The notes beneath the pieces were generated by a model that worked only from the letters and a program-made list of their open reading frames with translations, made no database searches and had not been told where the DNA came from. Below, piece by piece: positions 25,667 to 34,335 of a stretch of DNA of 64,000 nucleotides. The translations under genes were made by a program, and so were the position numbers. Every line of letters starts with the position of its first letter. Position 1 is the first letter of the stretch. Origin of the DNA: Gemmata sp. (GTDB taxonomy: Bacteria > Planctomycetota > Planctomycetia > Gemmatales > Gemmataceae); NCBI GenBank assembly GCA_022843445.1, contig JALHNS010000002.1, positions 1-64,000 on the forward strand. Reading direction: 5' to 3'.

Positions 25667-28282
25667 ATGAAACTCTTCCCTCATCTCATCGCCGCGTGGC
25701 TCCTCTTCGTCCCCCCGGCGGCGGCACAGGAGCGCGGCGCGCCGTGGTACGCCGACCGGGCGAATCTCCTCTTCTACCAGGACGACCAGGGGCGCTCGCA
25801 GCCCGTCAAGAACGCCGCGGACTGGGCACGCCGGGTTGCCCACACCCGCGCGAACATGGAACTGGTGATGGGCGCTCTGCCGGCACCGAAGGACGTGCCG
25901 CTGGACCTGCGGACCGACAAGGCGGTGCGCCTGCGGCACTACACGCGGGAGCACGTCACCTTCGTCGCCGAACCCGGGGACCGCGTTCCCGCCTGGCTGC
26001 TGGTGCCCCACCGCGCGGCCGACGACGGCCGCCTGCGGGCGATGGTTTGCCTGCCGGGCAGTTCCGCCCCGGGCAAGGACCGGCCCGCCGGGCTGACCGA
26101 CGACGCGGGCATGGCGTACGCCCACGAACTGGCCGAGCGGGGGTACGTGTGCCTCGTGATGGACTACCCGCTGCTGCACACCGCCGAGTACGCCACCGAC
26201 CCGTACAAGCTGGGGTACGCGAGCGCGACGATGAAGGGCGTCGTGAACCACCGCCGCGGGGTGGACCTGCTCCGGTCGCTCCCGTTCGTCGATGGCGAGG
26301 CGATCGGCGTCATCGGGCACTCGCTCGGCGGGCACAACGCCCTGTTCCTGACGGCGTTCGACGCTCGCGTCAAGGCGGTGGTGTCGAGCTGCGGGTTCAA
26401 CGTGTTCGCCAAGCACAACCGCGGCGACGTGCGGGCCTGGAGCAGTCGCTACTACATGCCGCGGATCAGGACCGCGTACGGCGACGACCCGGCCAGGATC
26501 CCGTTCGACTTCACCGAGGTGCTCGCGGCCCTGGCTCCCCGGCCGGTGTTCGTGAACGCCCCGCTGCACGACGCCCCCGACTTCGAGGTGTCCGGCGTGC
26601 GGGACTGCTTCAAGGCCGCGGCCCCGGTGTACCGGGAGGTCTTCAAGGCGGAGGGCAACCTCGTCGCGCGCCACCCGGACGCGGGGCACAGTTTCCCGGC
26701 GGCGGAGCGACAGGCGGCGTACGCCTTCCTCGACCGGCACCTGCGGCCCGGCGTCGCCCCGAAGGCCCCCGCGGCCGGCCCCGTCGCCCGGTGGCCGGTG
26801 GTGGACAAGCCGCGCGAGGTTCCGGCCGATCAGGCGCCGCGGCTCGGCAAGGGCGACTTCTCGCTGGCGGCGTGGGTGACGTGCGACGCCGAAGACCGCC
26901 TGCCCGGCGACCTGGTCTCCATGTACGACCCGAAGACGCGGCGGGGGTTCCACCTCACGCTCAAGAGCAACCCGGGCGTGACGACGAGCCAAGCGAACTG
27001 GCGGCACCTCCAGTTCGGCATCGACGACGGCCGCGCGTCGGAGTGGACCGACTGCGGGCGGCCGGGAAGCGCCCTGCTGGCCTTCGCCCTCGTCGCTCAC
27101 GAGGGGTCGCTCTACGCGAGTACCTGCGAGCCGGGGAAGACGGAGACGGGCAAGGTGTACCGGTTCGCCGGGGCGGGGCACTGGATCGCCTGCGGTGCCC
27201 CCGACGGGTCGAACACGGTTACCACGCTCGCGGTCCACGACGGGACACTGTACGCCGGGACGGGCAAGTACCGGCTCGCCGGCTCGGCCCTGCCGGAGTC
27301 GGAGAACCCCACGTCGGGTGGGCGGGTGTTTCGGTACGGCGGGGGCACCCGCTGGATCGACTGCGGCCAACTGCCGGACACCGAGGCGGTCGGCGGGCTG
27401 GTGGTGTTCCACGGCAAGCTGTACGCCTCGTCGCTGTACAAGCCGGCGGGGTTCTTCCGGTACGAGGGCGAGAAGCGCTGGACCCGCCTGCCCGTGCCCG
27501 ACGGCCCGGACCCGGCCGGCGGCAAGACGGTCCCGAAGCGGGTGGTCTCGCTCACCGTCCACGACGGGTTCCTCTACGCGGGCAGTTACGACGGCGGGCA
27601 CGTGTACCGGTTCGACGGCGCGAAGTGGGCCGACTGCGGGCGGCTCGGCGACAACACCCAGACCTACTCCTTCGCCCGACACGAGGGGGCACTGCACGTC
27701 GGCACCTGGCGGAGCGGGCGCGTCTACCGCTTCGAGGACGTCAACCGCTGGACCGACGTCGGCCGCCTCGGGGAGGAGTTGGAGGTCATGGGCATGTTGG
27801 CCCACAACGGCCGGCTGATCGCCGGGACGCTGCCGCTCGCCGAGGTGTACTCGTACGAGGGGAAGGACGGCTGGAAGCGGATGACGCAGCTCGACCACAC
27901 CCCGGACGTCACCTACCGCCGGGCGTGGACGATGGCCGAGCACGACGGCCAGGTCTTCTGCTCGACGCTGCCCTCCGGCAAGGTCTTCGCCTTCGCGGCC
28001 AGCCGGCAAGCGTCGTGGGGCCACCCGCTGCCCCCCGGCCGGCACCACGTCGCCGCCGTGAAGTCCGCGAGCCGACTGCGGCTCTACGTGGACGGTGCCC
28101 TCGTCGCGCAAACCCCGGCCTTCGAGGCCGACGGCTACGACCTCGACTCCGCCGCACCGCTGCGCCTGGGCACGGGAACGAACGGCCCGCTGAACGGCCG
28201 ACTCGACGACCTCCGTATGTGGGGCCGAACCCTCAGCCCCGCCGAGATCCGGGCGCTCGCGGCGGAGCCGCCGAAACCGTGA
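25667..28282 (+). CDS. secreted alpha/beta hydrolase with beta-propeller inserted in a LamG domain
   Basis: 871 residues from ATG 25667. Signal peptide MKLFPHLIAAWLLFVPPAAA. Residues ~25-365 are an alpha/beta hydrolase of dienelactone-hydrolase/acetyl-xylan-esterase type, with GVIGHSLGGHNALF (Ser ~219), PVFVNAPLHDAPDF and HPDAGHSFP (His). From ~392 a concanavalin/LamG-like domain begins (KGDFSLAAWVTCDAEDRL). It is interrupted at ~470 by a kelch-like propeller of about 300 residues (repeats such as GKVYRFAGAGHWIACG and GHVYRFDGAKWADCG). LamG then resumes (HHVAAVKSASRLRLYVDGAL) and ends with LRMWGRTLSPAEIRAL. It probably de-esterifies glycans. Confidence 0.85.
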   Translation: MKLFPHLIAAWLLFVPPAAAQERGAPWYADRANLLFYQDDQGRSQPVKNAADWARRVAHTRANMELVMGALPAPKDVPLDLRTDKAVRLRHYTREHVTFVAEPGDRVPAWLLVPHRAADDGRLRAMVCLPGSSAPGKDRPAGLTDDAGMAYAHELAERGYVCLVMDYPLLHTAEYATDPYKLGYASATMKGVVNHRRGVDLLRSLPFVDGEAIGVIGHSLGGHNALFLTAFDARVKAVVSSCGFNVFAKHNRGDVRAWSSRYYMPRIRTAYGDDPARIPFDFTEVLAALAPRPVFVNAPLHDAPDFEVSGVRDCFKAAAPVYREVFKAEGNLVARHPDAGHSFPAAERQAAYAFLDRHLRPGVAPKAPAAGPVARWPVVDKPREVPADQAPRLGKGDFSLAAWVTCDAEDRLPGDLVSMYDPKTRRGFHLTLKSNPGVTTSQANWRHLQFGIDDGRASEWTDCGRPGSALLAFALVAHEGSLYASTCEPGKTETGKVYRFAGAGHWIACGAPDGSNTVTTLAVHDGTLYAGTGKYRLAGSALPESENPTSGGRVFRYGGGTRWIDCGQLPDTEAVGGLVVFHGKLYASSLYKPAGFFRYEGEKRWTRLPVPDGPDPAGGKTVPKRVVSLTVHDGFLYAGSYDGGHVYRFDGAKWADCGRLGDNTQTYSFARHEGALHVGTWRSGRVYRFEDVNRWTDVGRLGEELEVMGMLAHNGRLIAGTLPLAEVYSYEGKDGWKRMTQLDHTPDVTYRRAWTMAEHDGQVFCSTLPSGKVFAFAASRQASWGHPLPPGRHHVAAVKSASRLRLYVDGALVAQTPAFEADGYDLDSAAPLRLGTGTNGPLNGRLDDLRMWGRTLSPAEIRALAAEPPKP

Positions 28283-28325
28283 GCGACCGCCGAAGGGATC
28301 ACTTCCGCCACCGGGATTACCGACC

Positions 28326-30104
28326 ATGAAACTGCTCGTCGCGCTTGTGCTGTTCGTGCTGGTGCCTATCGGCGCGCTCGCCGACGACGCGACGCCGACC
28401 CGCCTGATCGGCTACACGGAGGGCCGCAACGACCTGCCGGGCGGGCAGTTCGTGAACTGGGAAACGAACCGCGCCTGCGTGGTGCGGGCCGACGGCACGG
28501 GGCGGCGGGTGCTCGCGGAAGAGTTGACGCGGAAGGAGCACACCTGGACACAGTTCGCGGGCTGGTCGCCGGACAGGAAGACGGCGATCATCGGCTCGCA
28601 CTGGGAGAGCCCGGAGAACGCGGCGTGGGAGCACCGGAACAAGACGTTCCGCATGACCGAAGGGTGGCTGTCCGACGCCTGCCTGCTCGACCTCGCGACG
28701 GGCAAGGTCGTCAACGTGACGGCGGTCGATCGGGTGAGCGACTACAACACCGGCTTGTTCTACCTGCCCGGCGGGAAGGGGTTCGGGTTCACCCCGCTCA
28801 TCAAGGGCGTGTCCAAGCCGTACGTGATGGACCCCGACGGCAGAAACAAGCGCGACGTGTCGGGTCAGGGCGGCGGGTTCGCCTACGGGTACTCGGCCTC
28901 GCCCGACGGCAAGCGCATCAGCTACCACGAGAACTACCGGGTGTACTTGTCGAACCCCGACGGCGGCGACAAGCGGAAGGTCGAGACGAAGAACCCGTTC
29001 AACTTCGCGCCGCAGTGGTCCCCCGACGGCGAGTGGCTGCTGTTCCTGTCGGGCGAGCGCTACAACTGCCACCCCCACGTCGTGAAGAAGGACGGCACCG
29101 GTTTGAAGAAACTCGCCGACCGGGGCGGGTATCGCGGCGTGGTCGAGCGGCTCAAGCACCCGGACTTCCACAGCGAGAGTAGCGACGTCCCCGTGTGGTC
29201 CGCGGACGGCCGCCGCGTGTTCTACACGGCGAAGGTGGGCGGGAGCGTCGAACTGATGCGTGTCGATCTGGACGGCACCGCGACGCAACTCACGAAGTCG
29301 AAGCCGGGGACGCGCCACTACCACCCGGCCGCCTCGCCGGACGGAAAGTGGGTTCTGTTCGGCTCCGACCGCACCGGCACGATGCAACTCTACGTCGCCA
29401 CGACCGAGGGCAAGGACGTCCGCCCGGTCACGAGCGTTCCCGAAGGCTCGTGCGCGATGCACGGCCACTGGCAGCCGGTCCCGGCCGGGCCGACCCCGGT
29501 GGAACCGGTCTCGTTCAAGCACGCCGGGGTGACGGACGCCTGGGCCGCGTACGCGGGCAAGCTCACGTTCGGGAAGGGGCAGACGCTCGCCCTGCTCGAC
29601 GACGGGTGCAAGCTGTCGATGCCGGAATGGACAGCGGCCGTGGAGGGCGTCCCGAAAGTCCTCGTGTCTCACAACAGTGTGGACGGCGACGACGACCCGA
29701 AGCACGAGGGCAAGGGCTACCACGGCTCGACCATCGGCATCCCGTCGTCGCTGAACCTCACCAACCCCGCGATCGACGCTCGCGCCCGCCTCCTTTGGCC
29801 GCCACCGGGAGCAGAGGTCGCCGGGCCTCTCAAGGCCCGGGATACACCCCGCGGTGCCGACACTCGGCACCACAACCAACCCAAGACGCGTGAAGTCTCA
29901 ACAGCGGTCGACTACCCTTCCGTCGCACTCGACGTGGGGCCAAGCGTTCGTCATGGGAAAGCTCCCGGGCCGGTCCCGCGGCAACCCGCGGAAGGCCTCT
30001 GCGTCGGCCGCGAAAACGGCCAGCCCGTCGCGAACCACTCGAGGTGGCAAGCGGTTTCAGGGCAAAATCACCAACCTGAAGGTGACGAGCCCCAGAAGGC
30101 GTAA
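28326..30104 (+). CDS. TolB-like beta-propeller protein fused to an incomplete subtilase domain
   Basis: 592 residues from ATG 28326, signal peptide MKLLVALVLFVLVPIGALA. Residues ~25-380 are a WD40-like/TolB propeller (PQWSPDGEWLLFLSGE, VWSADGRRVFYTAK, AASPDGKWVLFGSDR). From ~410 the peptidase S8 pattern starts: GKGQTLALLDDGCK (catalytic Asp) and KGYHGSTIG (catalytic His). Homology stops near residue 480 (about 29785). The remaining ~110 codons are unlike any protein known to me, and the segment with the catalytic Ser is missing. It is therefore probably a truncated gene whose frame runs into unrelated DNA. The sulfatase run starts 20 bases after its stop. Confidence 0.7.
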   Translation: MKLLVALVLFVLVPIGALADDATPTRLIGYTEGRNDLPGGQFVNWETNRACVVRADGTGRRVLAEELTRKEHTWTQFAGWSPDRKTAIIGSHWESPENAAWEHRNKTFRMTEGWLSDACLLDLATGKVVNVTAVDRVSDYNTGLFYLPGGKGFGFTPLIKGVSKPYVMDPDGRNKRDVSGQGGGFAYGYSASPDGKRISYHENYRVYLSNPDGGDKRKVETKNPFNFAPQWSPDGEWLLFLSGERYNCHPHVVKKDGTGLKKLADRGGYRGVVERLKHPDFHSESSDVPVWSADGRRVFYTAKVGGSVELMRVDLDGTATQLTKSKPGTRHYHPAASPDGKWVLFGSDRTGTMQLYVATTEGKDVRPVTSVPEGSCAMHGHWQPVPAGPTPVEPVSFKHAGVTDAWAAYAGKLTFGKGQTLALLDDGCKLSMPEWTAAVEGVPKVLVSHNSVDGDDDPKHEGKGYHGSTIGIPSSLNLTNPAIDARARLLWPPPGAEVAGPLKARDTPRGADTRHHNQPKTREVSTAVDYPSVALDVGPSVRHGKAPGPVPRQPAEGLCVGRENGQPVANHSRWQAVSGQNHQPEGDEPQKA

Positions 30105-30124
30105 CGGCACACATAGGAGAAACG

Positions 30125-31525
30125 ATGCGATCCCTCTTGCTGTTCGTCGCGCTCGGGGCGGTGGTTCCGGTCGCGCGCGCCGCGGAACCGCCGAAGGGGC
30201 CGAACGTCCTGTTCATCGTCGCCGACGACCTGAACTGCGACCTCGGGTGCTACGGTCACAAGGCCGTGAAGTCGCCGAACGTCGACCGACTCGCCGCGAC
30301 CGGCGTGCGGTTCGACCGCGCCTACGTGCAGTACACCGTGTGCAACCCGAGTCGCACCTCGTTCCTCACGGGTCTGCGGCCGACCACCACCCGCGTCATG
30401 GACAACGCGACGCACTTCCGGAAGACACTCCCGGACGCGGTCACGCTGCCCGAACTGTTCCGCAAGAACGGCTACGAAGTAATCGGGCTGGGCAAGGTGT
30501 TCCACCGCGGGCTGTCGCCGGACGACACGAAGAAGGAGATGGACGACCCGAAGTCGTTCGACCGCGTGTTCTACGGCAAGACGACCGCTGCCGGGAACAA
30601 GGGTGCGGGCCGCAACCTGACCGGCGGGGCGCTCCCGTGGTGCCGGTGGCTCGCCGCCGAGGGCGCGGATTCCGAACAGGCAGACGGGCAACTCGCCGAC
30701 GAGGCCGTGAAGGTGCTCGGCGAGAAGCGCGACAAGCCGCTGTTCCTCGCGGTCGGCTTCTACCGCCCGCACGACCCGTTCCAGTCGCCGAAGGAGTACT
30801 TCGAACTGTACGACAACGGCACGTTCGAGCTCCCCAAGACGCCCGACGGGTACAAGCCGCCGTATCCGCTCTCGCTCGGCGGGGGCGCGTTCAAGGACGC
30901 GTTCAACGCGTTCACGGACAAGGAGCGGCGCGAGTTCCTGCACGCCTACTACGCCGGCGTCAGTTTCATGGACGCGCAGGTGGGCCGGCTGCTCGACGCA
31001 CTCGACAAGAACAAGCTCGCGGAGAACACGATCGTGGTGTTCATCGGCGACCACGGGTACGAACTCGGCGTCCGGAACTGGTGGAACAAGAACACGCTGT
31101 TCGAGCGGAGCTGCCGCACGCCGCTGATCGTGCGCGTGCCGGGGGCGAAGGGCAACGGGAAGGCGACGGCGGCGCTCGCGGAGTTCGTCGACCTTTACCC
31201 GACTCTAGCCGAGTTGTGCCACCTCAAAGACACGCCCAAGCAACTCGAAGGCGCGAGCTTCCGCACGCTCCTCGACGACCCGGGTCGAAAGCACAAGGAG
31301 GCGGCCCTGACGGTGATCAAGCGCGGGTCCGTGATGGGTCGTTCGATCCGCACCGAGAGGTACCGCTATACCGAGTGGGACGAGGGCAAGAAGGGGGCGG
31401 AACTGTACGACCACGCAGAGGATGCCGGGGAGTTCGTGAACTTGGCCGGCGACAAGAAGTTCGAGGCGATTCGCGCCGAACTGTCGGCCCGGATCAAGAC
31501 AACCGAATCGGGGGCCAAGCGATGA
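30125..31525 (+). CDS. sulfatase, iduronate-2-sulfatase-like
   Basis: 466 residues from ATG 30125 with a strong ribosome binding site (AGGAGA, 30115-30120). Signal peptide MRSLLLFVALGAVVPVARA. Hydrolyses sulfate esters using a formylglycine made from the Cys in VCNPSRTSFLTG. Metal-site motifs are NVLFIVADDLNCDLG and VVFIGDHGYELG, which with GFYRPHDPFQSPKEYF resemble iduronate-2-sulfatases (S1_7-like). Length and residues are complete. It is the first gene of a tight plus-strand run; its TGA overlaps the next ATG (ATGA at 31522-31525). Confidence 0.93.
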   Translation: MRSLLLFVALGAVVPVARAAEPPKGPNVLFIVADDLNCDLGCYGHKAVKSPNVDRLAATGVRFDRAYVQYTVCNPSRTSFLTGLRPTTTRVMDNATHFRKTLPDAVTLPELFRKNGYEVIGLGKVFHRGLSPDDTKKEMDDPKSFDRVFYGKTTAAGNKGAGRNLTGGALPWCRWLAAEGADSEQADGQLADEAVKVLGEKRDKPLFLAVGFYRPHDPFQSPKEYFELYDNGTFELPKTPDGYKPPYPLSLGGGAFKDAFNAFTDKERREFLHAYYAGVSFMDAQVGRLLDALDKNKLAENTIVVFIGDHGYELGVRNWWNKNTLFERSCRTPLIVRVPGAKGNGKATAALAEFVDLYPTLAELCHLKDTPKQLEGASFRTLLDDPGRKHKEAALTVIKRGSVMGRSIRTERYRYTEWDEGKKGAELYDHAEDAGEFVNLAGDKKFEAIRAELSARIKTTESGAKR

Positions 31526-32868
31526 AACGGACCGCAATTCTGCTCACCGCACTGCTCGCGGTGCCCGTGGGGGCCGCAGAGAAGCCGAACGTCATCGTCG
31601 TCGTGGCGGACGACCTCGGGTACGCCGACGTGGGGTTTCAGGGGTGTAAGGACATCCCGACCCCGCACCTCGACGCCCTCGCGAAGCGCGGGGGCGTCTG
31701 CACCAACGGGTACGTCACGCACCCGTTCTGCTCGCCCACCCGGGCCGCCCTCCTGACGGGCCGGTACCAGCAGCGGTTCGGGCACGAGAACAACCCGGCG
31801 TGGCTGCCGGAGAACGAGGACGTCGGCTTGCCGCTCGACCAGTCGACGATCGCCGACGCCCTGAAGAAGCTCGGGTACGCCACCGGCGCGGTCGGCAAGT
31901 GGCACCTCGGCGCGCACCCGTCGTTCCACCCGAACCGCCGCGGGTTCGACTCGTACTTCGGGATGCTCGGCGGTGGCCACCAGTACTTCAACCACAACAC
32001 CTTCAAGACCGATCCGATGAAGGCGAAGCAGGAGTACTTCATCCCGCTCGTCCGGAACGAGAAGCCGGTGGAGGAAGACGAGTACCTGACCGACGCCCTC
32101 GGCCGCGAGGCCGCCGCGTTCGTGGACGCCAACAAGGCCAAGCCGTTCTTCCTGTACCTCGCGTTCAACGCGCCACACACGCCGCTCCAGGCCCCCCAGA
32201 AGTACCTCGACCGGGTCAAGGACATCAAGGACGAGAAACTGCGGACGTACGGGGCGATGGTCTGCGGGATGGACGACGCGGTCGGCGTGCTGGCGGCGAA
32301 GTTGAAGGAGCACGGGCTGATCGACAACACCCTCGTCTTCTTCTTCAGCGACAACGGCGGCCCGGTGGGCGTGACCAACTGCCGCAACACCCCGCTCCGG
32401 GGGGCGAAGGGGCAGGTGTACGAGGGCGGGGTCCGCGTGCCGTTCGTGGTGTCGTGGCCCGCGAAGGTGAAGCCGGGCACGTTCGACCACCCGGTGAGTT
32501 CGCTCGACGTGTTCCCGACCGCACTCGCGGCCGGCGGGGGCGCCGCCCCGGAGAACGCGAAGCTCGACGGGGTGGACCTCCTGCCGCACCTGCGCGGCGA
32601 GTCGAAGGAGTCGCTCGCGGACCGGGTGCTGTTCTGGCGCACCGGCGGCGGTCAGAACTTCGCGGCCCGCGCGGGCGCGATGAAACTGGTGAAGGTCGGG
32701 AAGAACCCGGCCGAGTTGTACGACCTCGGCACCGACGTCGCGGAGTCCACGAACCTCGCGGACAAGAAGCCCGCGGACGTCGCCGCCCTCCAGAAGCGCA
32801 TCGACACCTGGAACGGCGAACTCGTCGCGCCGAAGTGGGACAACCCCCAGCCCGCGAAGAAGAAGTGA
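31522..32868 (+). CDS. sulfatase, N-acetylgalactosamine-6-/arylsulfatase-like
   Basis: 448 residues from ATG 31522, overlapping the previous stop by four bases. Signal peptide MKRTAILLTALLAVPVGAA. FGly-forming motif FCSPTRAALLTGRY, metal-site blocks NVIVVVADDLGYADVGF and FFFSDNGGPVG, AVGKWHLGAHP and a C-terminal AELYDLGTDVAESTNLA. The overall pattern is that of S1 family arylsulfatases acting on sulfated glycans. Complete. The following sulfatase begins 17 bases on, so translation is probably coupled. Confidence 0.93.
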   Translation: MKRTAILLTALLAVPVGAAEKPNVIVVVADDLGYADVGFQGCKDIPTPHLDALAKRGGVCTNGYVTHPFCSPTRAALLTGRYQQRFGHENNPAWLPENEDVGLPLDQSTIADALKKLGYATGAVGKWHLGAHPSFHPNRRGFDSYFGMLGGGHQYFNHNTFKTDPMKAKQEYFIPLVRNEKPVEEDEYLTDALGREAAAFVDANKAKPFFLYLAFNAPHTPLQAPQKYLDRVKDIKDEKLRTYGAMVCGMDDAVGVLAAKLKEHGLIDNTLVFFFSDNGGPVGVTNCRNTPLRGAKGQVYEGGVRVPFVVSWPAKVKPGTFDHPVSSLDVFPTALAAGGGAAPENAKLDGVDLLPHLRGESKESLADRVLFWRTGGGQNFAARAGAMKLVKVGKNPAELYDLGTDVAESTNLADKKPADVAALQKRIDTWNGELVAPKWDNPQPAKKK

Positions 32869-32885
32869 CCTGCCGAGGAACACCC

Positions 32886-34322
32886 GTGCCCCGATTTACC
32901 CTTGCGTTCCTGGTCGCGGTCGCGTTCGATCCGTTCGCGATCGCGGGCGAGCGGCCGAAGACGCCGAACGTCGTCGTCATCCTCGCCGACGACCTCGGGT
33001 ACGGGGACGTTCAACGTCTCAACCCCGATCGTGGGAAGATCAAGACCCCGCACCTCGACAAGCTCGCCTCGCAGGGGATGACGTTCACCGACGCGCACAG
33101 CGGGTCGTCCGTATGCACGCCGACCCGCTACGGCCTCCTGACCGGCCGCTACGCCTGGCGGACCCGCTTGCAGAGCGGGGTGCTGGACAACTACGTCGAA
33201 CCGCTCGTCGCCAAGGACCGCCTCACCCTGCCGCGACTGCTTCAGGGGAAGGGGTACCACACCGCGTGCGTCGGGAAGTGGCACCTCGGGTTCACGATCG
33301 CCGAGCGGGGCAAGGAAGGCGGCAAAAAGGAGAAGCTGGAAGGCGCGCCGGTGGGGTCGATCACCCGCGACGGCCCGACGACCCGAGGGTTCGATCACTT
33401 CTTCGGCTTCCACCACGCCCGAATGATGAAGTCCGTCTTCGAGGACGACCGCGTCACACGACTGGTCGAGCCGGTGGACATGCTCCCGCTGCTGGCCAAG
33501 CGCGCAAGCGCCTACGTGGCCGACCGCGCGAAGACCGGCAAGCCGTTCTTCCTGTACCTGCCGCTCAGTTCGCCGCACACGCCGATCGTGCCCTCCAAGG
33601 ACTGGAAGGGCCGCAGCGGGCTGGGCGACTACGGCGACTTCGTCATGGAAACCGACTGGGCCGTCGGCGAGGTTCTCGCGGCGCTGGACAAGGCCGGGGT
33701 CGCGAACGAGACGCTGGTCGTGTTCACGAGCGACAACGGGTGCTCGCCGCAGGCCGGCACGCCCGCGTTGGAGAAGCAAGGGCACTTCGCGAGCGCCGGG
33801 TTCCGCGGGTACAAGGCCGACATCTGGGACGGCGGGCACCGCGTGCCGTTCCTCGTCCGCTGGCCGGGCGCGGTACAACCCGACTCGCGGAGCGACCGGC
33901 TGGTCTGTCTGACGGACCTGTTCGCGACGTGCGCCGACGTCGTCGGGGCGAAGGTGCCGGCCGCGGCGGGCGAGGACGGCGTCAGCTTCCTCCCGGAGTT
34001 GCTCGGCAAGCCCGGCGCGGCTCGGGCGGCGGTCGTGCACCACAGCATTCAGGGGCGGTTCGCGGTCCGCGACGGGAAGTGGAAGCTGTGCCTGTGCGCC
34101 GGGAGCGGCGGGTGGAGCACCGGCGGCGGGACCAAATCCCCGCAACTCTACGACATGGCCGCCGACCCCGGCGAGACCAAGAACCTCGCCGCCACACGCC
34201 CCGAGGTCGTGACCCGGTTGACCAAACTGCTCGAAACGTTTGTCGCCGACGGGCGCAGCACCCCGGGCGAGAAGCAGAACAACGACGCGGACGTGACGAT
34301 TCACAAACCCGCGAAGAAGTAA
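32886..34322 (+). CDS. sulfatase, arylsulfatase A-like
   Basis: 478 residues from GTG 32886 (PRFTLAFLVAVAFDPFAIAG as signal peptide); an earlier start in the same frame would lie inside the previous gene. FGly motif VCTPTRYGLLTGRY, metal-site VVVILADDLGYGDVQRLN and VFTSDNGCSPQAG, VGKWHLGF. The tail FVADGRSTPGEKQNNDADV closely matches the tail of the sulfatase half of the 38619-40997 gene, so these two are paralogues from the same subfamily. It is followed 13 bases later by the S9 peptidase gene. Confidence 0.92.
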   Translation: MPRFTLAFLVAVAFDPFAIAGERPKTPNVVVILADDLGYGDVQRLNPDRGKIKTPHLDKLASQGMTFTDAHSGSSVCTPTRYGLLTGRYAWRTRLQSGVLDNYVEPLVAKDRLTLPRLLQGKGYHTACVGKWHLGFTIAERGKEGGKKEKLEGAPVGSITRDGPTTRGFDHFFGFHHARMMKSVFEDDRVTRLVEPVDMLPLLAKRASAYVADRAKTGKPFFLYLPLSSPHTPIVPSKDWKGRSGLGDYGDFVMETDWAVGEVLAALDKAGVANETLVVFTSDNGCSPQAGTPALEKQGHFASAGFRGYKADIWDGGHRVPFLVRWPGAVQPDSRSDRLVCLTDLFATCADVVGAKVPAAAGEDGVSFLPELLGKPGAARAAVVHHSIQGRFAVRDGKWKLCLCAGSGGWSTGGGTKSPQLYDMAADPGETKNLAATRPEVVTRLTKLLETFVADGRSTPGEKQNNDADVTIHKPAKK

Positions 34323-34335
34323 CCCTTGGAGCGAT

